64,000 nucleotides of DNA. It comes from Anaerobutyricum hallii. GTDB taxonomy: Bacteria > Bacillota > Clostridia > Lachnospirales > Lachnospiraceae. A program made the translations under genes and the position numbers. Below are positions 8,318-16,976 of the stretch, piece after piece. The first letter of the stretch is position 1, and each line of letters opens with the position of its first letter. The notes under the pieces are model-generated. The model was not told where the DNA came from. It worked only from the letters and a program-made list of their open reading frames with translations, and made no database searches. The DNA is taken from the NCBI RefSeq assembly GCF_900209925.1, contig NZ_LT907978.1, positions 2,141,001-2,205,000 on the forward strand, written 5' to 3'.

Positions 8318-8809
8318 TTACTTTTTGACTTCCTTTGTGATTTCAGTTGTCTCTAATTGTACCTGATAAGTGTTTTCTTCTCCGCTCAAATTGGTTGTTT
8401 TCAATTCAAACCACAAATTATCAGTCAACTTATCAGCGTCACTATCTCTGAGAATGTCACCAGAAATTTTTCCAATATTTCCAGAAACATCTATTGTCCC
8501 ACCTGTCTGATCATCAACACCATTAGAAAGCAAAGTTTCTTTTTCACTTCCATTGATATAAATGGTAGTTGAGTATGTGGTAATATCAGCAAAATCGTCT
8601 GACATCACTTTCAAATCGCCACCATAGCAAATTTCATCTTTGCCATCTAAAATAATTACACCATTCGACACAGAAATATATTCATTTTCTCCGCTAAATG
8701 AATATACCTTTAAGGACTGTTCTTCATTGCTTTCGGAGGAAGTGTTGCACCCTGCAAGCAGAACCGTACAAGCAAGCAACGATAGCATAACTGCCATTAT
8801 CTTTTTCAT
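8318..8809 (-). CDS. Secreted lipoprotein, unknown function
   Basis: The 163-residue protein starts with a type II signal peptide, MKKIMAVMLSLLACTVLLAGC, where LAGC is the lipobox and Cys21 the lipidated residue. After a short Ser/Glu linker comes a beta-rich domain of about 130 residues. It would be anchored on the outer face of the membrane. Nothing in the mature part identifies a ligand. It follows the racemase gene by about 30 bases, consistent with one transcript. Confidence 0.82.
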   Translation of the reverse strand: MKKIMAVMLSLLACTVLLAGCNTSSESNEEQSLKVYSFSGENEYISVSNGVIILDGKDEICYGGDLKVMSDDFADITTYSTTIYINGSEKETLLSNGVDDQTGGTIDVSGNIGKISGDILRDSDADKLTDNLWFELKTTNLSGEENTYQVQLETTEITKEVKK

Positions 8810-8839
8810 AATATCACCATCCCATCAAATTCCGAGTTG

Positions 8840-9529
8840 TTATTCAATAGCAAGTAAAGCTGCTTTGGTCGCATGAATCTGAGTCGTATCAAACACTGGC
8901 AATTTTACTTCCTTCTGCTGAATCAGCAAACCAATTTCAGTGCAACCCAAAATCACCCCTTGAGCACCATTTTTTTCAAGTTCATCAATAATAGCAAGAT
9001 ATTTCATCTTTGATTCCTCAGAAATAATTCCAAGACATAACTCATTGTATATGATATTATTAACAATTTCGACTCCCTCCCGATTTGGGATTACCACATC
9101 AATACCTGCGTCAATCAACTTGTTTTTATAGAATTCCTGAGTCATAGTATATTTTGTACCAAGCAACCCCACTTTGGAAATATCATTTTTCTTTAATTCC
9201 TCTGCTGTCGCTTCAGCAATGTGGATAATCGGAATTGAAATATGTTTCTGAATTTCTGGTGCAACTTTGTGCATTGTATTCGTACAGATAATAATGTAAT
9301 CCGCACCTGCTTTTTGAAGGTTAACCGCCGCTTCCGACAAAACTTCGGCACTTTTTTCCCATTCTCCATTTGCCTGATATTCTTCTATTTCAGCAAAATC
9401 CACACTATAAAGAAGAGTTTTTGCAGAATGTAATCCACCAAGTTCCTGTTTAATGGTTTTATTTACAATCTGATAATATGTGACTGTACTTTCCCAACTC
9501 ATTCCACCTATTAAACCAATTGTTTTCAT
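8840..9529 (-). CDS. Aspartate/glutamate racemase family protein
   Basis: The 229-residue protein fits the cofactor-independent Asp/Glu racemase family, with GLIGGMSWEST at the N-terminus and the two catalytic cysteines in CTNTMH (Cys82) and GCTEIG (Cys196). Such enzymes interconvert L- and D-aspartate (or glutamate) by two-base proton transfer. The start at 9529 is chosen because AAGGAG lies seven bases upstream. It is first in a run of four minus-strand genes whose other members are membrane or lipoproteins, and it sits between transfer genes, so it is probably cargo. The substrate is not certain from sequence alone. Confidence 0.9.
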   Translation of the reverse strand: MKTIGLIGGMSWESTVTYYQIVNKTIKQELGGLHSAKTLLYSVDFAEIEEYQANGEWEKSAEVLSEAAVNLQKAGADYIIICTNTMHKVAPEIQKHISIPIIHIAEATAEELKKNDISKVGLLGTKYTMTQEFYKNKLIDAGIDVVIPNREGVEIVNNIIYNELCLGIISEESKMKYLAIIDELEKNGAQGVILGCTEIGLLIQQKEVKLPVFDTTQIHATKAALLAIE

Positions 9530-9666
9530 TTTCAATCTCCTTCGTTCGTTCCGAGTTGTTTCATTCAATATATTTATTCACGTATTGCTTGTATGACCAT
9601 TTTCTTCAACAAAAATACGTAAAATATTATAGCATTTTATAAGAATGGGCACAATCTTTACCATTT

Positions 9667-10947
9667 CTACAGCTTTACCTTCATCGGCGGTGCTGGCTGC
9701 CTCAGCTTTTCAATCTCTTTTCCTTTCACTGTGACCACTTTGTCTTTCTTCAGAACCTCCCCTTTCTTCAGTGTAAGATCCTGCTTCTCGACTTTATCAA
9801 AGTACTGTTTTGCAAATTCTGTCCCTGTCATCTTCCGGATCATGGCATCGATTTTTCCGGACGTGGCATCAACCACAAGAGGGGCTTTGTCTTTTTTTAG
9901 AAAAGCGATATAGTCTGTCCAACCGTCCATCTGGAAGACCTGGTCCACAGGGATGATGACCTGTTTTTCTTTCTCGCCCCAGGTGCCAGGGATCCGGCAG
10001 GAAAACTGGTTCCATTTCCGGAGCCCTTCCGGGTTGGCAAGGCTGGTATTCTCCACCAGGGTCTTGTGGTTGATGCTTAAGGGGATATAATCCGGATCGT
10101 TGGCATAGCTTTCAAAGGATGCTGCTGTTTCACTCCGGATCTTGTGTTGCTGTTCTTCCACGGTCTGTTCCAGTTCCCCTTTTTCCTTTCCCTCATACTT
10201 TGCGTTGGCTTCCTGGTACTCCGGGGATGCATTTTCTATGTAGGTCTCTTCGCTCTGATGGCCTGTTTCCTGGTACTGCTGCATCGTTACCGTATCATAA
10301 TCCGGTAAAACGACGCCGTCCTTTAACAGGTCTCCTCGTTTTAGCCGGTACCACTGCTCTACCTTTGGCATATCGCTGTTGGCAATGACCATCTGGATGC
10401 TCCCATCTCCCACATTGAGATCTGGCAGCCTTGCATAATTGATGCCCATGGAGTCAAAGTCTTCTCCCAGTGACATCTCCTGTCCTTCTAACGGGAAAGA
10501 AACAATACTGGTGTGGTCTGCCGTGAGATTTTTTAACTCCTGCAGGGCTTTTTCACCGCCCTGCATCTGGTTCCTTAAATATCTCTCATACCAGGCCCCA
10601 AACTTGTCCCGGTCCGGCTGGTAGACTGCCACCTGTATCATCCCGTCTTCTTTGTTGAGGTCCGGAAGGACCATGGAATGGACTCCCAGGGATCTCAGCT
10701 CTTCTTCTAACTGCTCCTCCTCCACGGCGGGGATGTTCATGATGTCGTACTGGCCGTCTGTTGCTTTGATAAAGGACTGGAAATCCACAAATTCATCGGC
10801 GTTCAGCTTCTTCTCTTTTACCATCCGGGCAAAGTATTGAAACAGCATCACGCCTCCAAGGGTGGTCAGTTTCAGTACGGGATCCATGTATTTCATCGTA
10901 TTGACGATACTAAGGAAAACATCTTTTACCTCATGTTCTGTGCTCAT
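9667..10947 (-). CDS. PcfB-like DUF3801 domain protein of conjugative element
   Basis: The 426-residue protein resembles PcfB/DUF3801 proteins, which accompany relaxase and coupling protein in Gram-positive conjugative systems and help recruit the substrate. A half such as LRSLGVHSMVLPDLNKEDG is repeated later as FDSMGINYARLPDLNVGDG, so there are two copies of an alpha/beta unit at about 60-125 and 140-200. The C-terminal third is a separate domain. The start at 10947 has an AGGTGG site; the GTG-started longer frame overlaps the previous gene. It immediately follows the YodL protein. Confidence 0.75.
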   Translation of the reverse strand: MSTEHEVKDVFLSIVNTMKYMDPVLKLTTLGGVMLFQYFARMVKEKKLNADEFVDFQSFIKATDGQYDIMNIPAVEEEQLEEELRSLGVHSMVLPDLNKEDGMIQVAVYQPDRDKFGAWYERYLRNQMQGGEKALQELKNLTADHTSIVSFPLEGQEMSLGEDFDSMGINYARLPDLNVGDGSIQMVIANSDMPKVEQWYRLKRGDLLKDGVVLPDYDTVTMQQYQETGHQSEETYIENASPEYQEANAKYEGKEKGELEQTVEEQQHKIRSETAASFESYANDPDYIPLSINHKTLVENTSLANPEGLRKWNQFSCRIPGTWGEKEKQVIIPVDQVFQMDGWTDYIAFLKKDKAPLVVDATSGKIDAMIRKMTGTEFAKQYFDKVEKQDLTLKKGEVLKKDKVVTVKGKEIEKLRQPAPPMKVKL

Positions 10948-10961
10948 TGATTCCACCTCTC

Positions 10962-11663
10962 TCACATCTTAAAGCCCTTGTCCGGTTTCTGCTCTTTTTC
11001 TTTCATCTCCGGTTTTGGCCCTGTCTTTTTTTCTTTTAAGTCGTCCATATCGATCCCCAGTTCACTTAAGAATCCCCGGATATACTGGTTGATGGCATCA
11101 GTCATCTCCAGATAGGTTTCGATCTCATCGATCAGTTGTCCAAGCTGCTCTTTCCGGAAATGCTCCTTCCCTTTCTGAAGGTCTTCCTGTCCGACTGCCT
11201 CCAGTTCCATGGCATTGCTCAGTGTCCGTGCTGGATCAGAAAAATACCAACCTTCCGTCTGGGGATGGCCGTTCAATCGTTCAAATCCGATGCTGTCCAC
11301 ATAATAGGCTTCTGCTGTATCCCCTTTTTTTATGACGATGATATCACTGACCGAAAGGGAATATCCTGTATAGTCTTCTGGATGATGCAGGTTAAATTTC
11401 TCATATAAGGAGTCCAGCGTGTCCTCCTGTAAGAGGACATCGCTGTACACCATCCTGTAATCCTGTCTCCGGATCATGCTCCCGGATTCTGTCACGTAAT
11501 CCATTCCCATGAAATGATAGAAGACCCGGTCTCCGCTCCCGTCGATCTGGTAGATGGCATAGCAGTCTTCCCTTTTATTAAGGAACTCCCGGTCTTTTTT
11601 CTCTTCCACGTTCTCTGTATCCTCCGCCGGTTTCGGGCGGATATCCGTCTGCTTCGTCTCCAT
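10962..11663 (-). CDS. YodL/DUF4316 domain protein
   Basis: The 233-residue protein has the YodL pattern CYAIYQIDG, then HFMGMDYV, then YRMVYS, and LHHPEDYTGYSLSVSDII, followed by AYYVDSIGFERL, which leads into a DUF4316-like tail. The last 70 residues are charged and likely disordered. YodL/DUF4316 proteins are characteristic of clostridial conjugative elements; the function is unknown. The stop codon is separated from the PcfB-like start by only 14 bases, implying coupled expression. Confidence 0.8.
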   Translation of the reverse strand: METKQTDIRPKPAEDTENVEEKKDREFLNKREDCYAIYQIDGSGDRVFYHFMGMDYVTESGSMIRRQDYRMVYSDVLLQEDTLDSLYEKFNLHHPEDYTGYSLSVSDIIVIKKGDTAEAYYVDSIGFERLNGHPQTEGWYFSDPARTLSNAMELEAVGQEDLQKGKEHFRKEQLGQLIDEIETYLEMTDAINQYIRGFLSELGIDMDDLKEKKTGPKPEMKEKEQKPDKGFKM

Positions 11664-11682
11664 CTGGCTCCCCCTTTCTTTC

Positions 11683-12957
11683 TCAGAGAACGATCCGTTT
11701 TTCTTCCTGCTTAAGTTGCTGTTTTCTCTGTTCCTGTTCCGTTCCCTTTAATTTTTCCGGGGACAGGTCGAAACACTCCGCAAGACGGGTATCACAGACC
11801 ACATCATATCCTTCCTTTTCAAAGTCCATGTACTGCATAAGTCCATGGAGGCTGGATTCGATCTGGAAGGCTTTCAGTCTTCCAAGGGGCATGGAATATT
11901 TCTCCAGGGCAATGTAGGCTCCTTTTGAACCGGCACACATTCTTACGATATCCTGCATGTTCCGGCTTACATCGGATAATTCTTTTTTCGGGGCTCTCCC
12001 TGCTCTCATCTCCCAGGTGGCGGCATTTTCCAGATAAGCTCCTTCCGGATCATAATGGAGGACTTTGTCGGACAGACGGATGGACGGATCGATCTCTGTC
12101 TCATTCATCTGCTGCACCATCCCAGTAAGGTCTCTGACGGATATATTCCCAGTCACCGGCACGATGATCGTTTCGTGTATCGAAGAAGGGAGAACGAAAT
12201 AATCCCTGCCGAGGACTTCCGCCGTCTTTTTCATGACATCTTCCTGCAGGATCATCCCGGCTCCATTTATCTTGTCTTCCGTAGTCAGGGCAAATGTATG
12301 GGGCATCCCGTCATTCATATCCAGCTTCCGGTCTCCTTTCAGGAGATTTTCCATTTCAAATCCGTTCGATGCAAGGAACAGGTTTGATTCATTTACTTCG
12401 AGCAGGAACGGGCCTCTTTTCCTGTCCGCTTCCAGGGCATCCCTGTGAAGGGTCTCTTTATCGATCTGCCAGTAGTACAGGAGATCTTCTGTTACCCGGA
12501 TACTTGAGATCTCGCCATCCTGTCCCGGGATCGTGATACAGTAAGTGGCGGCATAATCGCCAAACCGGTTGTATACCGTGCCCTGCAGCACCCTCCGGTT
12601 GTCTTCCGGGTCACACAGAAGTACCTGCAGGTTTCCTTTTACACTTTCATAATCAAAGATCGATTCCATGCTCCTTCGCTGTTCTCTGGAGAGTATGCCG
12701 TGTTCAATAAAAGCATCTGCAAGAAAGCCGGTGCATCTGTCCATGGAATATCCATCCCGGTACATCCCATACAGTGGTTCCATGCTGATGTTCGGTGTGA
12801 ACCTTTCCCCGGGCATTTTAATGGTAAGGGATGTTTGTATCGCATCATTGTGTTTCGGGATCTGTGTGATGGTGATCTCTGCATCCTCATAGGATGGCGG
12901 AAGATAATCCCTGATATTGTTTTTCACATATTCAAAAAAATCGTATCGGTCAAGCAT
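11683..12957 (-). CDS. DUF5688 family protein, copy 1
   Basis: The 424-residue protein begins MLDRYDFFEYVKNNIRDYLP and shares with 14995-16026 a signature N-terminus (RDYLPPSYEDAEI / KDYLPEKYEDAVI) and the segment GRDYFVLPSSIHETIIVP, typical of DUF5688. It is cytosolic and its biochemical role is unknown. The N-terminus is chosen at 12957 since GGAGGAGAAGGGG precedes it. It overlaps the small ORF 12950-13090 by eight bases. The extra C-terminal 80 residues over copy 2 contain a further domain. Confidence 0.8.
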   Translation of the reverse strand: MLDRYDFFEYVKNNIRDYLPPSYEDAEITITQIPKHNDAIQTSLTIKMPGERFTPNISMEPLYGMYRDGYSMDRCTGFLADAFIEHGILSREQRRSMESIFDYESVKGNLQVLLCDPEDNRRVLQGTVYNRFGDYAATYCITIPGQDGEISSIRVTEDLLYYWQIDKETLHRDALEADRKRGPFLLEVNESNLFLASNGFEMENLLKGDRKLDMNDGMPHTFALTTEDKINGAGMILQEDVMKKTAEVLGRDYFVLPSSIHETIIVPVTGNISVRDLTGMVQQMNETEIDPSIRLSDKVLHYDPEGAYLENAATWEMRAGRAPKKELSDVSRNMQDIVRMCAGSKGAYIALEKYSMPLGRLKAFQIESSLHGLMQYMDFEKEGYDVVCDTRLAECFDLSPEKLKGTEQEQRKQQLKQEEKRIVL

Positions 12958-13090
12958 TCCCCTTCTCCTCCTTCTCTGTGTTTTCCTCACGTTCCTTCCA
13001 TAACTGTTCCCACTGTTTCCGGTACCCCTCCATTCTGGAAAGGCTCTTTTCCATAAGTTCTTTTGGGTCGGTCTTTTCTATCTTCCTCAT
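12950..13090 (-). CDS. 46-residue coiled-coil protein paired with DUF5688
   Basis: Starts at an ATG with a GGAAAGGAG site and ends in a TGA that overlaps the DUF5688 start. The product (MRKIEKTDPKELMEKSLSRM at its start) is highly charged with YRKQWEQLWKEREE, a short amphipathic helix. The same position upstream of the second DUF5688 gene holds a similar 44-residue ORF with MKAYRGILEQRKD, so the pair looks like a duplicated two-gene unit. Confidence 0.65.
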   Translation of the reverse strand: MRKIEKTDPKELMEKSLSRMEGYRKQWEQLWKEREENTEKEEKGNA

Positions 13091-13115
13091 CTCTTCCGGT
13101 CTCCTTTCCCTTTGA

Positions 13116-14798
13116 TCATCTCCCAATGGCCTTCTCTGTTTTGTGCTCTTTTCTTTTTTGTTCCGGCCTGACGCCCGGCACCTCCTTTGGCTTTCCCTCC
13201 TGCCGGATCCCCAGCTGTTTCAGGGAATCCTTTACATACCGGTTATTCTCTTTTGCTGCTTCCAGAGTCCTTCCGATGTCTTCAAGAAGGAAAAGGCCCT
13301 GGTCCCGGTCTTCTTCCATGGCCTGCTGTTTTTCTTCTGCAAGGAACAGCCGCAGCTTTTCAGACAGCCCGTCGATCAGCTTCCCTGCCGTCTCCCGGAT
13401 CGTGTCCATGGAGGCTTTCAGTTCCTTCATATCACGTCCACTGCTCCATCCTGCAATGTAGGGGAAACTGTATCCGGAGGTATCGATCCGGAAGGCAGAG
13501 CATACACAGTACGCCACCGATTCCGCCTCGATCTCCCGGGTCATCTGGTCCTTCTGTACCCCTTCTTTTTCCATCGTTTCCCTGTCATGGAGCATGGCGT
13601 GGCAGGTCTCATGGACGGCCGTCTTGATAGTCTGGCTTTCGCTCATCCCTTTTTGGACCACGATCTCTCTGGCTCCCGTGTCATAAAATCCCTTTGCCTG
13701 CCCTTCGATCTCATCCATCCGGATAGGCACCGGGGAAAGTTCCCGTATAGCTTTTAAGAACAGGTCATGGTCTTTTACCGCATCCGTCAGTTCTTCCGGT
13801 TCCAGTGTCTCGACCGGTCTCCCCTCTGTCTGGCCGATGTCAAACACTGTGGCAGCTTTAAACCGTGGGATGACGGTCTCTGCTTCCTCCTCCTTTCCCT
13901 CCCCGTCAGGGACAGGACTCTCGTTCTGGACGGAGACGTCCTGTTCCCGTTTTCTCTTTACCGGGGCCGGGGCAACGATCGTGATCCCTTTCTCCCCTCT
14001 GCGGACCTGCCTTCCCATGGACTGCCACTTCCGGTATCCTGCCACGAGAGTCGCATCCGGGCGCTGCATGGCGATCAGCAGTGTGTTCTGGAAGGAATAG
14101 CGGTGGAACCGGGACATGGTCTTAAGAAATTCAGCATACCGCTCACCGGTAAAGATCCCCTTCACCCCTTCTTCGAGCGATGCCAGGATGCTCTTCATGT
14201 CTTTCCCGGATACCGGGAGGGGGATCGTGGCGGTCCCGGCCTTTTCCGCTCCCTTCCCCTCCCCTTCCCTGAGAAGAGGATACTCTTTTTCCTCCTCCGT
14301 TTTGTCACCTGCAAAATACAGCTCATCCAGCTTCCGGACCAGACTTGCCCCGGGAAGGGGCGGTACGTCTTTTTCTTTAAACGAATAATATTCCTGTCCC
14401 TTTGCCACGATGATATGGTCAACGAGCGGGATCCCCATCAGTTCTCCTGCCTCCTGTATCCTTGCGGTGGTCTGGATGTCCTCATTGGAAGGGGTAAGGA
14501 CACCGGAGGGATGATTATGGGCCAGGAGAATCCTGCTGGCATTTGACAGGATGGCCGATTTAAAGATCTCCCGCGGATGGGCGATCGTGTGGTCCAGTGC
14601 CCCGACGGATACGATGTTCATGTTGATCGGCCTTAAGTCACTCTGCAGGTTCACGATGCAGAAGACCTCCCGGTCCATATCCGCAAGGAGGTCATGCATC
14701 ACCCGGACCGCGGCTTCCGGACCGTCCATCGGGGTCTCGCTGTATAATGGCGGCTGTTCGACCAGGCGTATCGCAACCTGCTTAAGTCTGTCTGACAT
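13116..14798 (-). CDS. RadC-like JAB domain fused to ArdC-type antirestriction protein
   Basis: A 560-residue two-part protein. Residues 1-130 are a RadC-like JAB/MPN domain with the full metal motif HNHPSG (His94, His96) and Asp107. Residues about 200-280 are the ArdC ssDNA-binding domain (YSFQNTLLIAMQRPDATLVA). Residues about 340-480 are a zincin-like metalloprotease domain with HETCH (His396, Glu397, His400). ArdC proteins protect entering DNA from restriction. RadC and ArdC are usually separate genes in related elements, so the fusion is notable. GGAGGAG precedes the ATG at 14798, and the start overlaps the preceding small ORF by 17 bases. Confidence 0.9.
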   Translation of the reverse strand: MSDRLKQVAIRLVEQPPLYSETPMDGPEAAVRVMHDLLADMDREVFCIVNLQSDLRPINMNIVSVGALDHTIAHPREIFKSAILSNASRILLAHNHPSGVLTPSNEDIQTTARIQEAGELMGIPLVDHIIVAKGQEYYSFKEKDVPPLPGASLVRKLDELYFAGDKTEEEKEYPLLREGEGKGAEKAGTATIPLPVSGKDMKSILASLEEGVKGIFTGERYAEFLKTMSRFHRYSFQNTLLIAMQRPDATLVAGYRKWQSMGRQVRRGEKGITIVAPAPVKRKREQDVSVQNESPVPDGEGKEEEAETVIPRFKAATVFDIGQTEGRPVETLEPEELTDAVKDHDLFLKAIRELSPVPIRMDEIEGQAKGFYDTGAREIVVQKGMSESQTIKTAVHETCHAMLHDRETMEKEGVQKDQMTREIEAESVAYCVCSAFRIDTSGYSFPYIAGWSSGRDMKELKASMDTIRETAGKLIDGLSEKLRLFLAEEKQQAMEEDRDQGLFLLEDIGRTLEAAKENNRYVKDSLKQLGIRQEGKPKEVPGVRPEQKRKEHKTEKAIGR

Positions 14799-14937
14799 AG
14801 TCTTCTCCTCCCAAAGGTATGGTCATCACAAACTCCCCTTCCATGGTGAGGACCTGCTGCTTTAGTTCTTCTAACGTAAGGATCTCTCCTGCCTCTTCCC
14901 AGAAGACAGGGATCCATTCCAGTTTTTCTTCTCCCAT
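14782..14937 (-). CDS. 51-residue conserved-context small protein
   Basis: MGEEKLEWIPVFWEEAGEIL at its start, then an LTLEELKQQVLTM helix. A ribosome site AAAGGGGA precedes the ATG at 14937, and its TAA lies inside the RadC-ArdC gene start, which is typical of translational coupling. No signal peptide or membrane segment. The function is unknown; the aromatic WIPVFW motif may mediate contact with a partner. Confidence 0.62.
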   Translation of the reverse strand: MGEEKLEWIPVFWEEAGEILTLEELKQQVLTMEGEFVMTIPLGGEDYVRQT

Positions 14938-14994
14938 TGCAAATCCCCTTTCTGTGTCCCGCCGCCCTTAAAAGGACGGCAGGACTTTTTCGTT

Positions 14995-16026
14995 TTACAG
15001 TGACAGGCGGATCACGTTATCCTTCTGTTTCTGCTTCTCCTCTTTTTTCATATCCTGTTCTCTGCTCTTAAGACGTTCCTCATAGGCAGACGCTTTCTCA
15101 AAGACATGCTCTTTCGGGTCATAGTGGTATGCTGCATCCCCCAGCTGGATATCCGGTGTGACTGCATTCTGATTGGCATCCTTTATCATTGCCTGCATCT
15201 GGCTGGCATCAAGCCCTTCCCGGTCAGGGACGGCGATCCATTCATGGACTGAGGATGGAAGGATGAAATAACCTTCCCCCATCATCTCTGCGACCTGATC
15301 CAGGATGCCGGGATAAAAGAGGGCGGAAGCGCCGTTTATTTGTTCTCTGTTCGTGACAACGAGCATTGGGATCTGCATTTCCTGATCCATTGTCTTCCTT
15401 ACTTCATTGATGACCTCTTCCCCCAGTCCTGCCGTTTTCATATCGATGAGACGCATCATGATACCTATGTTTTCTATCATAGGAGGGAACAGGTGCGGGC
15501 TGTTTTCCATGGCATCCTGGTGGAGCTGCTCTTTCGTGATGCCAAGATCAGCCATCATCTGGCTGGTCACTGTCATCGATGACATGCCGCCTGCATCGAT
15601 GCTCCCTAAGATATGATAGGTGACCGCCAGGTCATCGATGCGGGTATGCGGGATGTTTTTGAGCAGCTCCCCGTTGCGTGCCGCATCACAGACCCGGATA
15701 AAAAGATTCTCTTTTATCCTGCTATAATCCGTCACGAGGCTGAGATCCACCAGGATCGTGTTTTCCTGTACGATATCTGCCATGCGTCTTATTACATCTT
15801 CCATTCCGGTCAGGCCGTTCTGGAACAGGGCATAGTACTTTTCCAGGTTCAGGACCGGGGAGGCCGCATTGCCTCCGGTCCACACACACATTCCCAGATA
15901 GCTTTCATTTATTTTCTCATGGCGGCGGATCTCTATGACAGCATCTTCATACTTTTCCGGGAGATAGTCTTTGATCCTGTCCTTTACGTTTTCCTCAAAT
16001 TCCTCAAATCCGGTCTTTCTTTCCAT
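14995..16026 (-). CDS. DUF5688 family protein, copy 2
   Basis: The 343-residue protein shares the layout of 11683-12957: the N-terminal FEENVKDRIKDYLPEKYEDA, a mid segment TYHILGSIDAGGMSSMTVT, and GYFILPSSVHEWIAVPDRE. It is about 80 residues shorter at the C-terminus. It is cytosolic and of unknown function. It is preceded by a 44-residue ORF just as copy 1 is, and the RadC-ArdC gene with its leader ORF lies between the two copies. Confidence 0.8.
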   Translation of the reverse strand: MERKTGFEEFEENVKDRIKDYLPEKYEDAVIEIRRHEKINESYLGMCVWTGGNAASPVLNLEKYYALFQNGLTGMEDVIRRMADIVQENTILVDLSLVTDYSRIKENLFIRVCDAARNGELLKNIPHTRIDDLAVTYHILGSIDAGGMSSMTVTSQMMADLGITKEQLHQDAMENSPHLFPPMIENIGIMMRLIDMKTAGLGEEVINEVRKTMDQEMQIPMLVVTNREQINGASALFYPGILDQVAEMMGEGYFILPSSVHEWIAVPDREGLDASQMQAMIKDANQNAVTPDIQLGDAAYHYDPKEHVFEKASAYEERLKSREQDMKKEEKQKQKDNVIRLSL

Positions 16027-16030
16027 CCCT

Positions 16031-16165
16031 TTATTCCCCCTTCTCCTTCCGGCTTTCCTGTTTTTTGTCTTTTCTCTGTTCTAAGATCCCCCGGTATGCC
16101 TTCATCCTCGTCTGGCATCCTTCCATATGGTCTTTTCTCTCCAGATATTCTGTCTGCGGTATCAT
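16031..16165 (-). CDS. 44-residue charged small protein paired with DUF5688 copy 2
   Basis: An ATG at 16165 with a perfect AAGGAGGA site and a TAA five bases before the DUF5688 start. The product (MIPQTEYLERKDHMEGCQTR at its start) is highly charged and ends KESRKEKGE-like. It corresponds in position, size and composition to 12950-13090. Confidence 0.6.
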   Translation of the reverse strand: MIPQTEYLERKDHMEGCQTRMKAYRGILEQRKDKKQESRKEKGE

Positions 16166-16177
16166 CTTTCTTCCTCC

Positions 16178-16972
16178 TTATCGCTGTTTTTTGATCATCT
16201 TCCTGAGTCTCTCCATCATGTCAGCGGAAAGGGCAGGTATGGCGTACTGTTCCATTTCTTTTGCCGTATCCCCCTCTTCCAGACACCGGATGAGATATTC
16301 CTTTTGTTCCTGTGTGTATGCTTCATTTTCCAGATACCTTCTGATAAAGATCCGGGCGGGGTCTCTTCGGAAGAGACAGGGCAGCCTTCCCTTTTTCGGC
16401 TGGGCATCCCGGTGCCCTGTTTCCTCCCGGTCTTTTTCCTCCGGGGCCGTCTTCTTATAAATCTGCTCCTGTTCCTTTTTCAGTTCCCGAAGCTGCCCCT
16501 CCAGTTCCTCTATCTTTTTATCACGCTCCTTTATCTGCTCATTCTTTCCACCTATCAGATGGTACAGGGATGTTTCCTGTTTCCGGGCTGCCTCCTCTTG
16601 GTATTTCATGGCTTCCTGCAGGCTGGTATCCACCGCATGGCGCAGTTCCCGGCTTTCCTCATGGAGCTCTGAGACCCTCTGGCGCAGCTCCTCTACCTGC
16701 CGCAGGGTCTCCGGATCCTTCCAGTATTTCCTGGCCAGGAACTTCTGCCTCTCTTTCTGGATGAATGCTGCTTTTTTCAGGCTCTCCTTTACCGGCGCTT
16801 CATTGAGTTTTTTCAGCTGTTCCAGTCCCATCCCGTCCAGGGCACAGATATAGAGCCACTCACAGACCAGGCCGTCCGGGATGGCCTGGACATACTGCTT
16901 TACTTCTTCGGGGCATCTGCTCTGGTTCAGGATGCCCTGGTGCTGTTTGACAGCTGTGATCGTTTCATCCAT
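16178..16972 (-). CDS. Coiled-coil protein of mobilisation operon
   Basis: The 264-residue product has an N-terminal globular part (about 1-70, with CEWLYICALDGMGLEQLKKL), a long coiled coil (about 80-180, EELRQRVSELHEESRELRHA), and a C-terminal helical domain that includes RRDPARIFIRRYLENEAY. AAAAGGAG lies eight bases before the ATG at 16972. It overlaps no gene but begins four bases before the relaxase stop, indicating one transcript. It may be an accessory relaxosome or replication protein; no recognised family was identified. Confidence 0.72.
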   Translation of the reverse strand: MDETITAVKQHQGILNQSRCPEEVKQYVQAIPDGLVCEWLYICALDGMGLEQLKKLNEAPVKESLKKAAFIQKERQKFLARKYWKDPETLRQVEELRQRVSELHEESRELRHAVDTSLQEAMKYQEEAARKQETSLYHLIGGKNEQIKERDKKIEELEGQLRELKKEQEQIYKKTAPEEKDREETGHRDAQPKKGRLPCLFRRDPARIFIRRYLENEAYTQEQKEYLIRCLEEGDTAKEMEQYAIPALSADMMERLRKMIKKQR

Positions 16973-16976
16973 CTGC

